DNA of 47,827 nt from an uncultured Saprospiraceae bacterium (lineage in GTDB: Bacteria; Bacteroidota; Bacteroidia; Chitinophagales; Saprospiraceae). The first letter of the stretch is position 1. Each line of letters starts with the position of its first letter. The position numbers and the translations under genes are program-made. Below, in pieces: positions 1 to 8,515 of the stretch. A model generated the notes under the pieces. It saw only the letters and a list, made by a program, of their open reading frames with translations, made no database searches and was not told where the DNA came from. The stretch lies in NCBI GenBank assembly GCA_938001865.1, contig CALLAW010000059.1, forward strand, positions 1 to 47,827, given 5' to 3'.

Positions 1-1077
1 CTCATAGTTGATCGTGAGTGTACACTCAGCACCTCCATCGTCAGTACCGTATGTGAGTTCTCTTCGCATTGTGTATGGCTGAGCTTCATCTCTACAATCA
101 TAGTCGAGATAGACATCTCTGATAATCGTAATCTCTCCATCCTCACAGTTATCTTGGTCAAATGCATTGCTCAACGCTGATCGTGATTCAAACTCTAACG
201 ACATTGTAACAAATGCATAAGCAGCACTTGCACCTGTATATGTTATTGTAACCACCCAATCACCAGACATAAATGTATCAGTAGTTTGAGCTCCAAAGAA
301 ATCATTGAAAATAATCGAGCCATTTGTAGGCATTTGAGCTATGGATACTATACTTCCATCAGGGGAAGTGAGTGTTATAGATAACTCATTATCTTGTACA
401 GATACATCTTCAATAGTAGTGGTAGTAAAGTCCAAAGTTACTGTCTCTATGAGTTCGTAACCTTCAGCACTATTCACACCTGTTACAATCACTGTATTAC
501 CTGCCCCAGCTTCAAATTGATTATATTCTTGAGTTGTTTGCGCAGCCATTAACTCTGCGATAGCCAAGTCATCATAACATGGAAGCACAATGGCCTCAGT
601 AGGACATGTCAGCATGTTAGGTATCTTGTCTTCTATTTGAGCATTACTCCAACAATTATTTGCTGTTTCAGGGTCAACTAAGAAGTCAATATTGCTATCA
701 GCCCAAATACCGATCTCAATGGTTTGACCAACGTAATCGCCACTCACCATAGGATGCTTAGTGATAAGCACTGTACTACCAAGTGATTCTGGGGCATAAG
801 TGGTTCTTGATATTTCATCACCATTCTCATCATAGAGAACAATAAAAAATTCACAGCTCATATCTTCGATTTCCATATCGACACCTTCAAGTATCATATC
901 TGGAGTGATCGTAGCTGAGCAATCTGAATCAAGAGAAATCTGAATAAGATTGTTACAGACCATCGGACAATCTTGCCCAAATCCTGTGAAAGAAAATGCA
1001 AACAATCCTATCAATAGAAGCTGAGCCCTAAGTGATAAGTTCTGCAATGTTTTGTAAGTGTAATTAACCATTCTCAT
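1..1077 (-). CDS. N-terminal part of a large exported surface/secreted protein (runs off the left edge)
   Basis: An uninterrupted reading frame of 359 codons runs from an ATG at 1077 to base 1 without a stop, so the C-terminus lies outside the window. An in-frame ATG two codons later (1071) is an equally possible start. The N-terminus has a hydrophobic stretch (LLLIGLFAFSFTGFGQ) that reads as a signal peptide. Mature residues then show a Cys-rich opening and a segment (ISLDSDCSATITPDMILEG) of a type I know from large multidomain exported proteins of Saprospiraceae. Around residues 195-290 there is a beta-sandwich-like stretch resembling proprotein-convertase P-domain or CUB-like modules (SITLTSPDGS, then GDWVVTITY). 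By context it is probably another T9SS cargo, but the sorting domain would be at the unseen end. No enzymatic motif is visible. The function is unknown; adhesion or a structural role is a guess. Confidence 0.8.
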   Translation of the reverse strand, partial: MRMVNYTYKTLQNLSLRAQLLLIGLFAFSFTGFGQDCPMVCNNLIQISLDSDCSATITPDMILEGVDMEIEDMSCEFFIVLYDENGDEISRTTYAPESLGSTVLITKHPMVSGDYVGQTIEIGIWADSNIDFLVDPETANNCWSNAQIEDKIPNMLTCPTEAIVLPCYDDLAIAELMAAQTTQEYNQFEAGAGNTVIVTGVNSAEGYELIETVTLDFTTTTIEDVSVQDNELSITLTSPDGSIVSIAQMPTNGSIIFNDFFGAQTTDTFMSGDWVVTITYTGASAAYAFVTMSLEFESRSALSNAFDQDNCEDGEITIIRDVYLDYDCRDEAQPYTMRRELTYGTDDGGAECTLTINYE

Positions 1078-1134
1078 GTGTAAAAAATCGGTTTGTATAA
1101 TGTAAAAACTTCGTTATCTTAAATAATATATAGT

Positions 1135-1803
1135 CTAGCTAAAAAGCTGATTGTCAAAGGCGTACTTAATCAGATTGACTGTATTTCGTACTCCAAACTT
1201 CTTCATGATATTTTTGCGATGTACTCCGACAGTCTGATCGCTGATGAAGAGTTCTTCTGCGATCTCCTTATTGTTTTTGGCCTGTGTGATCAATCCGAGG
1301 ACTTCACTCTCTCGCTTAGTCAACTTCCTTTTGATCAGGAATCTATCTTCAAATTTTGTCTTTGCTTTACTATTTATCTTGAAACCATTAGGAGGAGTAA
1401 TATTGACATCTGGTCCGAGATATGTCTTATCCTTCATGACAGTATTGATCGCTGTGAAGAGATCTGTCATTTTGTGTCTTTTGAGGAGGTAGGCATCAGC
1501 ACCACCCTTCATCGCATCCTTCACGATACTATAATCGGTATATGCTGTGAGTACGATGATCTTTACTTCTTTATTGAACTCTCTTATCTTGGGGATGAGT
1601 TCGAGTCCATCTATACCGGTGAGATTGAGATCCATCACTATCAGATCGATCTCCTGTGTTGAGACGATAGAGATTACTTGATCAGAGCTAGTCACCTCTG
1701 ATACGATTGAAAAATTGTAAGTTGGGTGTTGGGAGAGTATGGATTTCATCCCTTCGCAGAAAAGTTGTTGCTTATCTGCCATAAGTATATTCACTGTAAT
1801 CAT
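1135..1803 (-). CDS. NarL/FixJ-family two-component response regulator (orphan)
   Basis: This is a 222-residue protein with a CheY-like receiver (about residues 4-118) and a LuxR-type helix-turn-helix (about 158-218). The phosphoacceptor is Asp58 (VMDLN). Asp10 provides the acidic pocket, Thr86 the switch Thr (LTAYT) and Lys108 the conserved lysine (YLLK). The HTH has the usual LTKRESEVLGLI and NKEIAEELFIS signatures. It should bind DNA as a phosphorylation-dependent dimer. No histidine kinase gene is adjacent, so its partner is elsewhere. It lies between an exported protein gene and a peroxidase-like T9SS cargo, all on the minus strand, which may mean it controls secreted-protein genes, but nothing in the sequence proves that. 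The family assignment is secure and the target genes are unknown. Confidence 0.93.
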   Translation of the reverse strand: MITVNILMADKQQLFCEGMKSILSQHPTYNFSIVSEVTSSDQVISIVSTQEIDLIVMDLNLTGIDGLELIPKIREFNKEVKIIVLTAYTDYSIVKDAMKGGADAYLLKRHKMTDLFTAINTVMKDKTYLGPDVNITPPNGFKINSKAKTKFEDRFLIKRKLTKRESEVLGLITQAKNNKEIAEELFISDQTVGVHRKNIMKKFGVRNTVNLIKYAFDNQLFS

Positions 1804-1937
1804 CTATTCAGGTCGGTTAGGTTCTAAAAATTCGCAGTTCGTTTTGTAATTGTGTAGTCGTTATGTACACTAGAAAATGCAAATGATATGCCAAAGTCCG
1901 ACCTAACAGAGGGGTAGAAAACACATGTAAAATAGGT

Positions 1938-1945
1938 CAAATGTA
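1938..1945 (-). promoter_or_regulatory. Predicted Bacteroidota -7 element for the response regulator gene
   Basis: Read on the minus strand the sequence is TACATTTG, matching the Bacteroidota -7 consensus TAnnTTTG. It would start transcription near 1932, giving a leader of about 130 bases before the ATG at 1803. No good -33 TTG is seen at the usual distance, so this is a moderate call. Confidence 0.35.
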
Positions 1946-2018
1946 TAACCTTATAGTACTCTCTATCTTACGGGAGGTAAGTGAAAATAAATGTCTTAAA
2001 AAAAAGTGAAATTAAATT

Positions 2019-2034
2019 GTAATCGACTGATTAC
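2019..2034 (-). terminator. Possible weak terminator after the peroxidase-like gene
   Basis: A perfect 6-bp stem with a 4-base loop (GTAATC agtc GATTAC on the minus strand) begins 7 bases past the stop codon at 2041. The nearest T-run on that strand comes about 15 bases after the stem, which is far for an intrinsic terminator. It may only be a 3' stabilising hairpin. Confidence 0.3.
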
Positions 2035-2040
2035 CAAGTG

Positions 2041-3966
2041 CTACTCAACGATAAAAGTGATCGTATTAGAGTAATTGTTAGACTCGATATTACCCAAGTA
2101 GTAGCCTCTTGTAATCTTGTGCAGATTGAGGTTCATCTTGATGAAATTATCGCCTGATCTGAGCTCTAGTTGCTCAGTGACTAACGGCCTTCCTAAGATG
2201 TCTAGGATAGTGAATACACAATCTACTTGGAAGTCCGAGTGAAGCTTGAGAGTGATCCATCCATTGCTCGTAGGATTGGGATATATCGCAGCCTCCAGGT
2301 GTATCGCAGTAAGACTTGGACCATTAGCGATATCCTTATGATCCGCCGCTGAGAATACGTTGTCCTGCATGATCGTAATATTCGTATTCCGAGCAATGAT
2401 ATCGTGAAGAGTTGTATTCTCGATTTCTTGGATGTCGTATAGGGAGAATACTTGTGTATCATTACGGTAATAGAATCTATCACCATCACGAAGATTTCTC
2501 ATCTGATCTTCTATGATATTGGAGATTACCTCTCCCATGATACTATTCGTTAGCTTCTTCTCTGCGAGTAAGCCTACCCAGAGATCTAATTGATCAACAG
2601 AAGTGTACATTGCTTCGAGCTTATCGGCTACGTCAGAGTTACCTCCTGTAAGATTGCTAAATGTTGAAAATGAAGGTAAACCCAAATTTCTTCTCACCTC
2701 ATTGTAACTTGGTAGTCCTCTATCTCTTCCAGAGTATATCCGATCTGCTACGAGATCATAAGCAAGTGTTGAATCGTCTGAGAAATCGAAATTACGCAGC
2801 ACTGTACTTGCCTTAGTGTCAAATTGTTGTTGGACTTGAGTTGACATCCCTTTGAGATAGCAATCGATGCCATCTAGGAACAGTGTTGTAGGCTCATAAT
2901 AGTAGTCCTCCCCTATTTGGAGACCTCCTTTGGGAATCAAATTGCCACTATTATCTAATCGAAGCATCTCTGCTCCCATGAGTGTATTTTCGAATACGAT
3001 ACCCGCCGCAGAAAACTCGTTGCTTATCGTTGGATCTATCGATGGATTATAGCCAGTGTAGTCCTCTAAGAGAATCCCCAACGAAGGCAACCAATCCATA
3101 AATGTAATTTTCTGGATGTAAGCCCCCACCATCTTTCTAGCTCTTTGGTAGAGGCGTTCGTCTGACCAGTTGGGATTGGCATCTGCTAACTCATCACAAA
3201 GTCGATTATGCTCTCGCAAAAATACTGTGTGCAATGCGATGATAGCAGGATTCTTATTGACCCTAGTATCACCAGCAACGAAGAGTTTTTGATTACTCTC
3301 TCCTGGCTGATGCTTCATCATCGGTGCATTGATATCTTTGAGGCTATTGTACTCACCAGACTCCGTATTCCAAGGCATATAATTTCCATCAGATGTCTTG
3401 AGCTTACCTCCTTCGAAGGTACGCAACCAGCTAGCTCTTTGCTCATCAGCGCCATAGATACCAGATCCATCGATGAATGCTGTAGTAAGGTTTTGATATT
3501 GTCTCGGACCGAGCTGGGCATTGCCACTATTCGGATCATAGAATCTCCTATTGTAAGGGAGAGTTGATCCTACATCAAAGAAGTTGTCTGCCTCTGGGAC
3601 AGAAAATTCTATTTGCTCGTCAGTATTGTATTCTACATGATCAATGTCATGACAGATAAATTGGCCAAAAGACCAATTGAAATCACTTAAGTTGTTTTGG
3701 TCTTCGATGCTTGACTCTTGGTCAAACAGGATATTACTTACTTCCCTTGGATTGGGTAAGTCTGATTGAATCTCTCCGATACCGTCTGCATAGTTTGCTG
3801 CTGCAATACGAGAATATTGCTGCCCTACAGATCCAAGACTCAGATTAGAGAGATTATTCCTAGTCCCATCTATAGACCTACTCTCTTGGGCTAATGCGAT
3901 ATTAGTCCCACAGAAAATTGTAATCAATATCGATCCAACAAAAATAATCCTGCTCAAAAAACTCAT
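2041..3966 (-). CDS. Exported animal-heme-peroxidase-family protein with T9SS sorting domain; proximal heme ligand appears missing
   Basis: A 641-residue protein with a signal peptide (cleavage likely after ALAQ, residue 27), a full-length peroxidase domain of the myeloperoxidase/peroxidasin family (about 90-545) and a C-terminal T9SS type A sorting domain (YPNPTSNG, 562-641). Family landmarks are easy to follow: SFGQFICHDID (99-109), AGDTR (231-235), FLREHNRL (249-256), SGRDRGLPSYN (412-422) and RNLRDGDRF (490-498). Distal Gln102, His106 and catalytic Arg235 are present. Compared by eye with human myeloperoxidase, the Asp that makes one heme ester is Cys105. The Glu and Met next to the catalytic Arg are Lys238 and Asn239. 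The proximal His motif (FRYGH) reads IVFEN, putting Asn327 where the heme ligand belongs. The partner Asn is Arg409. It may be a pseudoenzyme or use an altered heme pocket. Its folding and export signals look intact, so it is not a decayed gene. Confidence 0.9.
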   Translation of the reverse strand: MSFLSRIIFVGSILITIFCGTNIALAQESRSIDGTRNNLSNLSLGSVGQQYSRIAAANYADGIGEIQSDLPNPREVSNILFDQESSIEDQNNLSDFNWSFGQFICHDIDHVEYNTDEQIEFSVPEADNFFDVGSTLPYNRRFYDPNSGNAQLGPRQYQNLTTAFIDGSGIYGADEQRASWLRTFEGGKLKTSDGNYMPWNTESGEYNSLKDINAPMMKHQPGESNQKLFVAGDTRVNKNPAIIALHTVFLREHNRLCDELADANPNWSDERLYQRARKMVGAYIQKITFMDWLPSLGILLEDYTGYNPSIDPTISNEFSAAGIVFENTLMGAEMLRLDNSGNLIPKGGLQIGEDYYYEPTTLFLDGIDCYLKGMSTQVQQQFDTKASTVLRNFDFSDDSTLAYDLVADRIYSGRDRGLPSYNEVRRNLGLPSFSTFSNLTGGNSDVADKLEAMYTSVDQLDLWVGLLAEKKLTNSIMGEVISNIIEDQMRNLRDGDRFYYRNDTQVFSLYDIQEIENTTLHDIIARNTNITIMQDNVFSAADHKDIANGPSLTAIHLEAAIYPNPTSNGWITLKLHSDFQVDCVFTILDILGRPLVTEQLELRSGDNFIKMNLNLHKITRGYYLGNIESNNYSNTITFIVE

Positions 3967-4019
3967 TATACGGTATATTCGAATGTGTTAGCGGGGTTCT
4001 ACGCTAGTCGTTCACAACG

Positions 4020-4027
4020 CAAATATA
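4020..4027 (-). promoter_or_regulatory. Predicted -7 element for the peroxidase-like gene
   Basis: The minus strand reads TATATTTG, an exact match to TAnnTTTG, 54 bases upstream of the ATG at 3966. The -33 region is not obvious. Confidence 0.4.
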
Positions 4028-4622
4028 GATATTAAACGCCAAACTAACGTAACTCCAAGTGAGATAATATTTCTTTAACTCAACTGTGAATTCTTTACTC
4101 AAAATCTCACTTAACCACAAATATATATTACAAATTTACATAAAGTGTAATTAATTGCCTATCAATTTATTAAATAATTTCAGTGGCTACTATTTCTCTT
4201 TCAATCATTCGCTTTATTGAATTCGAAAATTGCGATCTGATCCTACCCATTTAGGGACACTAATCACCCCTCTTGAGAGAGGACAACAATGGAGACAAAT
4301 CAATGATTTTGGGTAGCTTAAATATGAAGTAAATTTATATATATTTCCTGCCACATATTTTCACGCAAGTGGGTAGCAACTGTCCTCTCCCCTACAGTAT
4401 GTCGAAATAATTGATCAATAATGTCCAAATACATAACTCTCATCTAACCTTTATCCATCAATGATGTTAATGCTCTTACAGTTAATCAAACCAGGTAATG
4501 CAAACAAACTAACGAAATTGGTTATTGGCTAATAAACTCTCTAGAGATCAAAATCAAACATAAAATATGTCAGATGTGAGCCAACAGTATAGAAATCATC
4601 AGGTCAGTAATCTGAATTTTAC

Positions 4623-4630
4623 TATTTTTG
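4623..4630 (+). promoter_or_regulatory. Predicted -7 element for the metalloprotease gene
   Basis: TATTTTTG matches TAnnTTTG. A start of transcription near 4635 would place the TTG codon at 4632 upstream of the message and leaves a leader of about 40 bases before the ATG at 4674, supporting that start. Confidence 0.4.
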
Positions 4631-4673
4631 GTTGGCTATGTATCCGATAATTTATCACAGTAACATAATTTTA

Positions 4674-7600
4674 ATGATGAACACACTAATAAAACTTTTA
4701 TCACTCTCTATTGCTTTGCTTGCATCTAGCAGCTCTTACGGTCAGCAACACTGGACTGCAATAGATCAGGCAGCTCTATCTGATGCACAATTAGGAGAAA
4801 GAGAAATAATCCCCAATGCATACACGGTGAATACTCTAGATGAGGCTCGTCTGAGGAAAGATCTCAATAAGTCTCCATTGGATACTAGATCAAACAAAGA
4901 GAAGTCGGGGACAATAACTCTCCCTATGCCAGATGGGAAAGTGCTTGACTTCAAGGTGTGGTACTCACCAGTGATGCATCCAGATCTTGCCAAAAAATAT
5001 CCAAGTATAAAGACTTACCGAATCGTCTCTGTTGACAACAGTTATATCAACGGTAGAATAGGAATGTCAAATAGTGGTCTCAATGCTGTCATCAGACATC
5101 CTGGTGGAGAGGTCTATATCGATCCATATGGGACTGAGACTACAGAAGTATATATCTCTTACTTTACTAAAGATAATCCAGCACCAGCAGACTATGCCAA
5201 GGCATCATGTGGTGCAGAATTTTCCACTGAAGAACTCGCTGCTGTGGTTGAGCATAACGAAGTTGCAGTCAAAGCTGGAGAAGATGTCTTCCTCAAAAAA
5301 TATAGATTTGCCTTAGCATGTACAGGAGAATGGGGACAAAACTTCAATAATAAGACTCAAGTCATGGAGCAGATGGTGGCAGCGACGAATAGAGTGAACC
5401 AATCACTCGAAAACGAAGTTGCAGTATTCTTCGAGTTGATAGCGAATAATGATGACCTCATATTCCTAGATCCAATTAGTGATCCTTACTCTGTCGTACC
5501 GAGTCAAGCTGATGGTGTACATCCTGGAAGACAAGTACTAGGACAAAATACTTCGGTGATAAATAATGCAATAGGCAACAATAGCTATGATGTTGGGCAT
5601 GTGTTTACGAGAAGTTGTACTGATGGGATCGCAGGTGTCGCTTCATTGGGATCTGTATGTACCAGTAATAAAGGATCAGGACTCAGTTGTGTCGGCGGTC
5701 AGAATGTGGTAAACTTCATGGTAGAGACAACGATTCATGAGATTGGCCATCAATTTGGGGCAAGTCATACTTGGAGTAATTGTAGTGACGCATCGGCTGA
5801 TCAGCTCTCCTCGGGGACTGCATTTGAGCCAGGAAGTGGTACTACACATATGTCATATGCTGGTGCCTGTGCTAGCAGCAACAATGTAGCAGGGACTAAT
5901 GATGATTACTTCCACGTCTCGGCTCTCATCCAGATGTATAGCTTGATTGCTCAAGGCAATGGATCTACATGTGGAGAGATCGTAGCTACAGATAACTCAG
6001 CACCTGATGTATTTATTGATAGAGAGGATGGCTTCAGTATCCCCGTGTTCACTCCATTTGAGTTGACTGGAAGGTCTGTCGACGCAGAAGATGACAATGT
6101 CACATACTGTTGGGAACAATTCAACTTGGGACCAGTATCTGTCTTAGGATCCCCGATTGGAAATGCTCCAGCATTCAGATCGTTTAACCCTACAGCGAGT
6201 CCAACTCGAGTCTTCCCAAGAATGCTAAATATCTTAGCTAACACTGGATCTAACTCCGAAAAGCTCCAAGATATCTCAAGGAAATACAACTTCATGTTGA
6301 CTGTGAGAGATAATCATCCTGGAGCAGGTGGTGTGACTTGGGAGGAAATAGAGTTTGAGTCCAATAGTGCAGCTGGACCATTCTTCGTCATGCAACCTAA
6401 TAATAACGAACAGTTAGAAGTCGGCAAAGAGTATGAAATCAGATGGGATGTCGCTGGGACTGATCAAGCACCTATCAATTGTAGTAAGGTAGACATCACG
6501 CTATCCGCAAATGGAGGTACTGACTTTGATATCCCGATTGCAACTCAGACTGATAATGATGGTAGTCATACCATCATAGTACCTAATCATATCACTAATG
6601 ATGGAAGAATCAAGATCAAATCAAGTGATAATATCTTCTTTGATGTAAGCAATTTTGACTTTGATATCAATCCACCTACAGTACCATCGTTCTTCATAGA
6701 TGTCTCTGATATGGTGTTTGATGTCTGTACACCTGATGTGGTTACAGTAGACATCTCCACTACTGCATTTCTTGACTTTGCGAGTATGGTCAACCTTGAG
6801 GTGACGTCTGACTTGCCAGAAGGCTCACTTGTGACCCTCAGCGAATCTACAATCAACCCAGACTCTGGTACTGCTCAGTTGACACTCGACTTCAACAATG
6901 TCAATGCCACTGGCACTTATACTGTATCAATAACTGGTACAGCTGATGGTGCTGATTCTAGAACTCAAACTGTCCAAGTACAACTCACGAGTACTAACTT
7001 TGACGATCTGAGCACAGTAGGACCTGTCCATGAATCAAGCGGAGTATCCGAAGCTCCTACATTTGAGTGGACAGATGCTATCAATGCTTCAACTTATCGA
7101 ATAGAGATCGGAACTAATCCAGCACTAGGTACTACAGCAGATATTATAGTAGAAGACTTGACAGAGCCTATCTATACATCTACTGTAACACTCGAAAAAA
7201 ACACTGTCTATTACTGGAAGCTCTTTGCTCAAAACAAATGTTCGGATTTCGAATCCTCTCTAAATACATTTGCCACTGAGGCATTGAGTTGTAGAACGAT
7301 CACTACCGATGATCTACCTATCAATATCTCCCAATCTGCAACACCTACGATTAAGAGTACGGCATTTGTCTCGGGGAGTGGTCAAGTCACTGATGTAAAT
7401 ATTCAGAATATCAAAATCAGACATGAAAATGCAAATGATGTGAGACTGACACTTATCAGTCCTACTGGTACAGAAGCAGTACTCCTTAACAGAGAGTGTA
7501 ACTTTAATCAAGATATCAATTGTGGATTTGATGATTCGGCAGCATCTGAGATAGCATGCCCACTCAACGATCTCAAAGTCTACGTCCCAGAGCAACCACT

Positions 7601-8342
7601 CTCAGTATTTTTGGGAGAAGAGATTGTCGGAGATTGGATCATGCAAGTCCAAGACTTAGCAGCAGGAAATGGAGGTCAGTTCATCAATCTAGAGTTAGAG
7701 GTCTGCTCTAATGCTGTACTCGAAGGGCCAACAATCGTCAATAATAACCCTCTAGAAGTACCGACTAATGGTGCTAATAGATTGAACTCAGACGTGCTAC
7801 TTACTACAGATGCTAATAATAGTGCAGATGAGTTAGAGTATACGATCATTACAACACCAGTATCAGGGATGATGTCAGTAAGTGGTCAGCCTGTGATCGT
7901 CGGTTCGAGGTTTACGCAGTCAGATATCGAGCAAGGCAGAGTAAGATATGAGCATGATGGCAGTACAGCGACGACAGATGGATTCTCATTTGTAGTCCAA
8001 GATGGCGAAGGAGGATGGATCCCAGTTACGGATTATGAGCTAGTCATAGGAGATAACTTCCTATCAAGCACAGAAGACACTGACTATCAGTACTACTCTG
8101 TAGATGTCTTCCCCAATCCTGCGAGTGACTACCTGACAGTTGCGATCAATAGTGAGGTGAGGGGAGATTTTACCATCAGCCTATTTGATATGACAGGTAA
8201 GGCACTTTACAATCAGAGTATAGCGATAGACGATTCAGTAATGCATCATATCGAAGCTACTGATCTACCGAGTGGGATGCTTATCGTCAAGATTCAAAAT
8301 GGTGCTAATCATACCATACAGATGACTAGTATCCAACACTAG
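4674..8342 (+). CDS. Secreted reprolysin-like (M12B-type) zinc metalloprotease with P-domain and T9SS sorting domain
   Basis: The protein has 1222 residues from the ATG at 4674 (or the next ATG, 4677). The frame stays open to a TTG at 4632, but the signal peptide (LIKLLSLSIALLASSSSYGQ) fits only the later start. The order is: signal peptide; propeptide to about 210; metzincin catalytic domain about 213-440 with HEIGHQFGASH (zinc ligands His355, His359, His365, catalytic Glu356) and a downstream HMSYAG Met-turn; beta-sandwich modules; a fibronectin-III-like segment about 783-857; a proprotein-convertase P-like domain about 873-1012; a cadherin/CSPG-like repeat about 1020-1129; and a T9SS type A tail (FPNPASDY) about 1145-1222. 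It should digest extracellular protein after export through the T9SS. Family and catalytic class are clear; the substrate is unknown. A strong terminator follows. Confidence 0.93.
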   Translation: MMNTLIKLLSLSIALLASSSSYGQQHWTAIDQAALSDAQLGEREIIPNAYTVNTLDEARLRKDLNKSPLDTRSNKEKSGTITLPMPDGKVLDFKVWYSPVMHPDLAKKYPSIKTYRIVSVDNSYINGRIGMSNSGLNAVIRHPGGEVYIDPYGTETTEVYISYFTKDNPAPADYAKASCGAEFSTEELAAVVEHNEVAVKAGEDVFLKKYRFALACTGEWGQNFNNKTQVMEQMVAATNRVNQSLENEVAVFFELIANNDDLIFLDPISDPYSVVPSQADGVHPGRQVLGQNTSVINNAIGNNSYDVGHVFTRSCTDGIAGVASLGSVCTSNKGSGLSCVGGQNVVNFMVETTIHEIGHQFGASHTWSNCSDASADQLSSGTAFEPGSGTTHMSYAGACASSNNVAGTNDDYFHVSALIQMYSLIAQGNGSTCGEIVATDNSAPDVFIDREDGFSIPVFTPFELTGRSVDAEDDNVTYCWEQFNLGPVSVLGSPIGNAPAFRSFNPTASPTRVFPRMLNILANTGSNSEKLQDISRKYNFMLTVRDNHPGAGGVTWEEIEFESNSAAGPFFVMQPNNNEQLEVGKEYEIRWDVAGTDQAPINCSKVDITLSANGGTDFDIPIATQTDNDGSHTIIVPNHITNDGRIKIKSSDNIFFDVSNFDFDINPPTVPSFFIDVSDMVFDVCTPDVVTVDISTTAFLDFASMVNLEVTSDLPEGSLVTLSESTINPDSGTAQLTLDFNNVNATGTYTVSITGTADGADSRTQTVQVQLTSTNFDDLSTVGPVHESSGVSEAPTFEWTDAINASTYRIEIGTNPALGTTADIIVEDLTEPIYTSTVTLEKNTVYYWKLFAQNKCSDFESSLNTFATEALSCRTITTDDLPINISQSATPTIKSTAFVSGSGQVTDVNIQNIKIRHENANDVRLTLISPTGTEAVLLNRECNFNQDINCGFDDSAASEIACPLNDLKVYVPEQPLSVFLGEEIVGDWIMQVQDLAAGNGGQFINLELEVCSNAVLEGPTIVNNNPLEVPTNGANRLNSDVLLTTDANNSADELEYTIITTPVSGMMSVSGQPVIVGSRFTQSDIEQGRVRYEHDGSTATTDGFSFVVQDGEGGWIPVTDYELVIGDNFLSSTEDTDYQYYSVDVFPNPASDYLTVAINSEVRGDFTISLFDMTGKALYNQSIAIDDSVMHHIEATDLPSGMLIVKIQNGANHTIQMTSIQH

Positions 8343-8374
8343 ATATCACAATACTATAAAATAGATAAGTTACT

Positions 8375-8411
8375 AGCTGCCTTGATTTCATTTCAAGGCA
8401 GCTTTTTTTTT
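8375..8411 (+). terminator. Strong intrinsic terminator after the metalloprotease gene
   Basis: A perfect 11-bp stem (AGCTGCCTTGA / TCAAGGCAGCT, 8375-8385 and 8393-8403) with a 7-base loop is followed directly by a run of nine T (8403-8411). It separates the protease gene from sbcDC. Confidence 0.92.
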
Positions 8412-8431
8412 AGTCATTCTGACCTTAGTGC

Positions 8432-8461
8432 TTGACAATCCGACACCAATAGTTAACTTTG
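8432..8461 (+). promoter_or_regulatory. Predicted sbcDC promoter (TTG, 19 bases, TAACTTTG)
   Basis: TTG at 8432-8434 and TAACTTTG at 8454-8461 are separated by exactly 19 bases, a near-ideal Bacteroidota -33/-7 pair. Transcription would begin near 8466, about 50 bases before the TTG start codon of sbcD. Confidence 0.6.
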
Positions 8462-8515
8462 AAAGCTTCATTGAGGGATTCTCTATCAATCAGATTTAAA
8501 TTACAACTTTAGTTT

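Larger units (their letters stand above)
3967..4673. other. 707-base non-coding interval between two divergent T9SS cargo genes
   Basis: I find no gene, tRNA or terminator here; the sequence is AT-rich and full of stops. It must carry the promoters of both divergent genes (elements listed separately at 4020-4027 and 4623-4630). Two short motifs recur in inverted orientation. CTACCCATTT near 4242 pairs with AAGTGGGTAG near 4368, and GAGAGGACA near 4276 pairs with TGTCCTCTC near 4381. The order is interleaved rather than nested, so a simple hairpin is not formed. Confidence 0.6.

Noticed and set aside
1-1077. Calling the left-edge protein a T9SS cargo outright
   Set aside because: Its C-terminus, where the sorting domain would be, is outside the window.
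4632-4673. Upstream extension of the metalloprotease frame to a TTG start
   Set aside because: The extra residues precede the signal peptide and the predicted transcription start falls at about the same place, so ATG 4674 is preferred.
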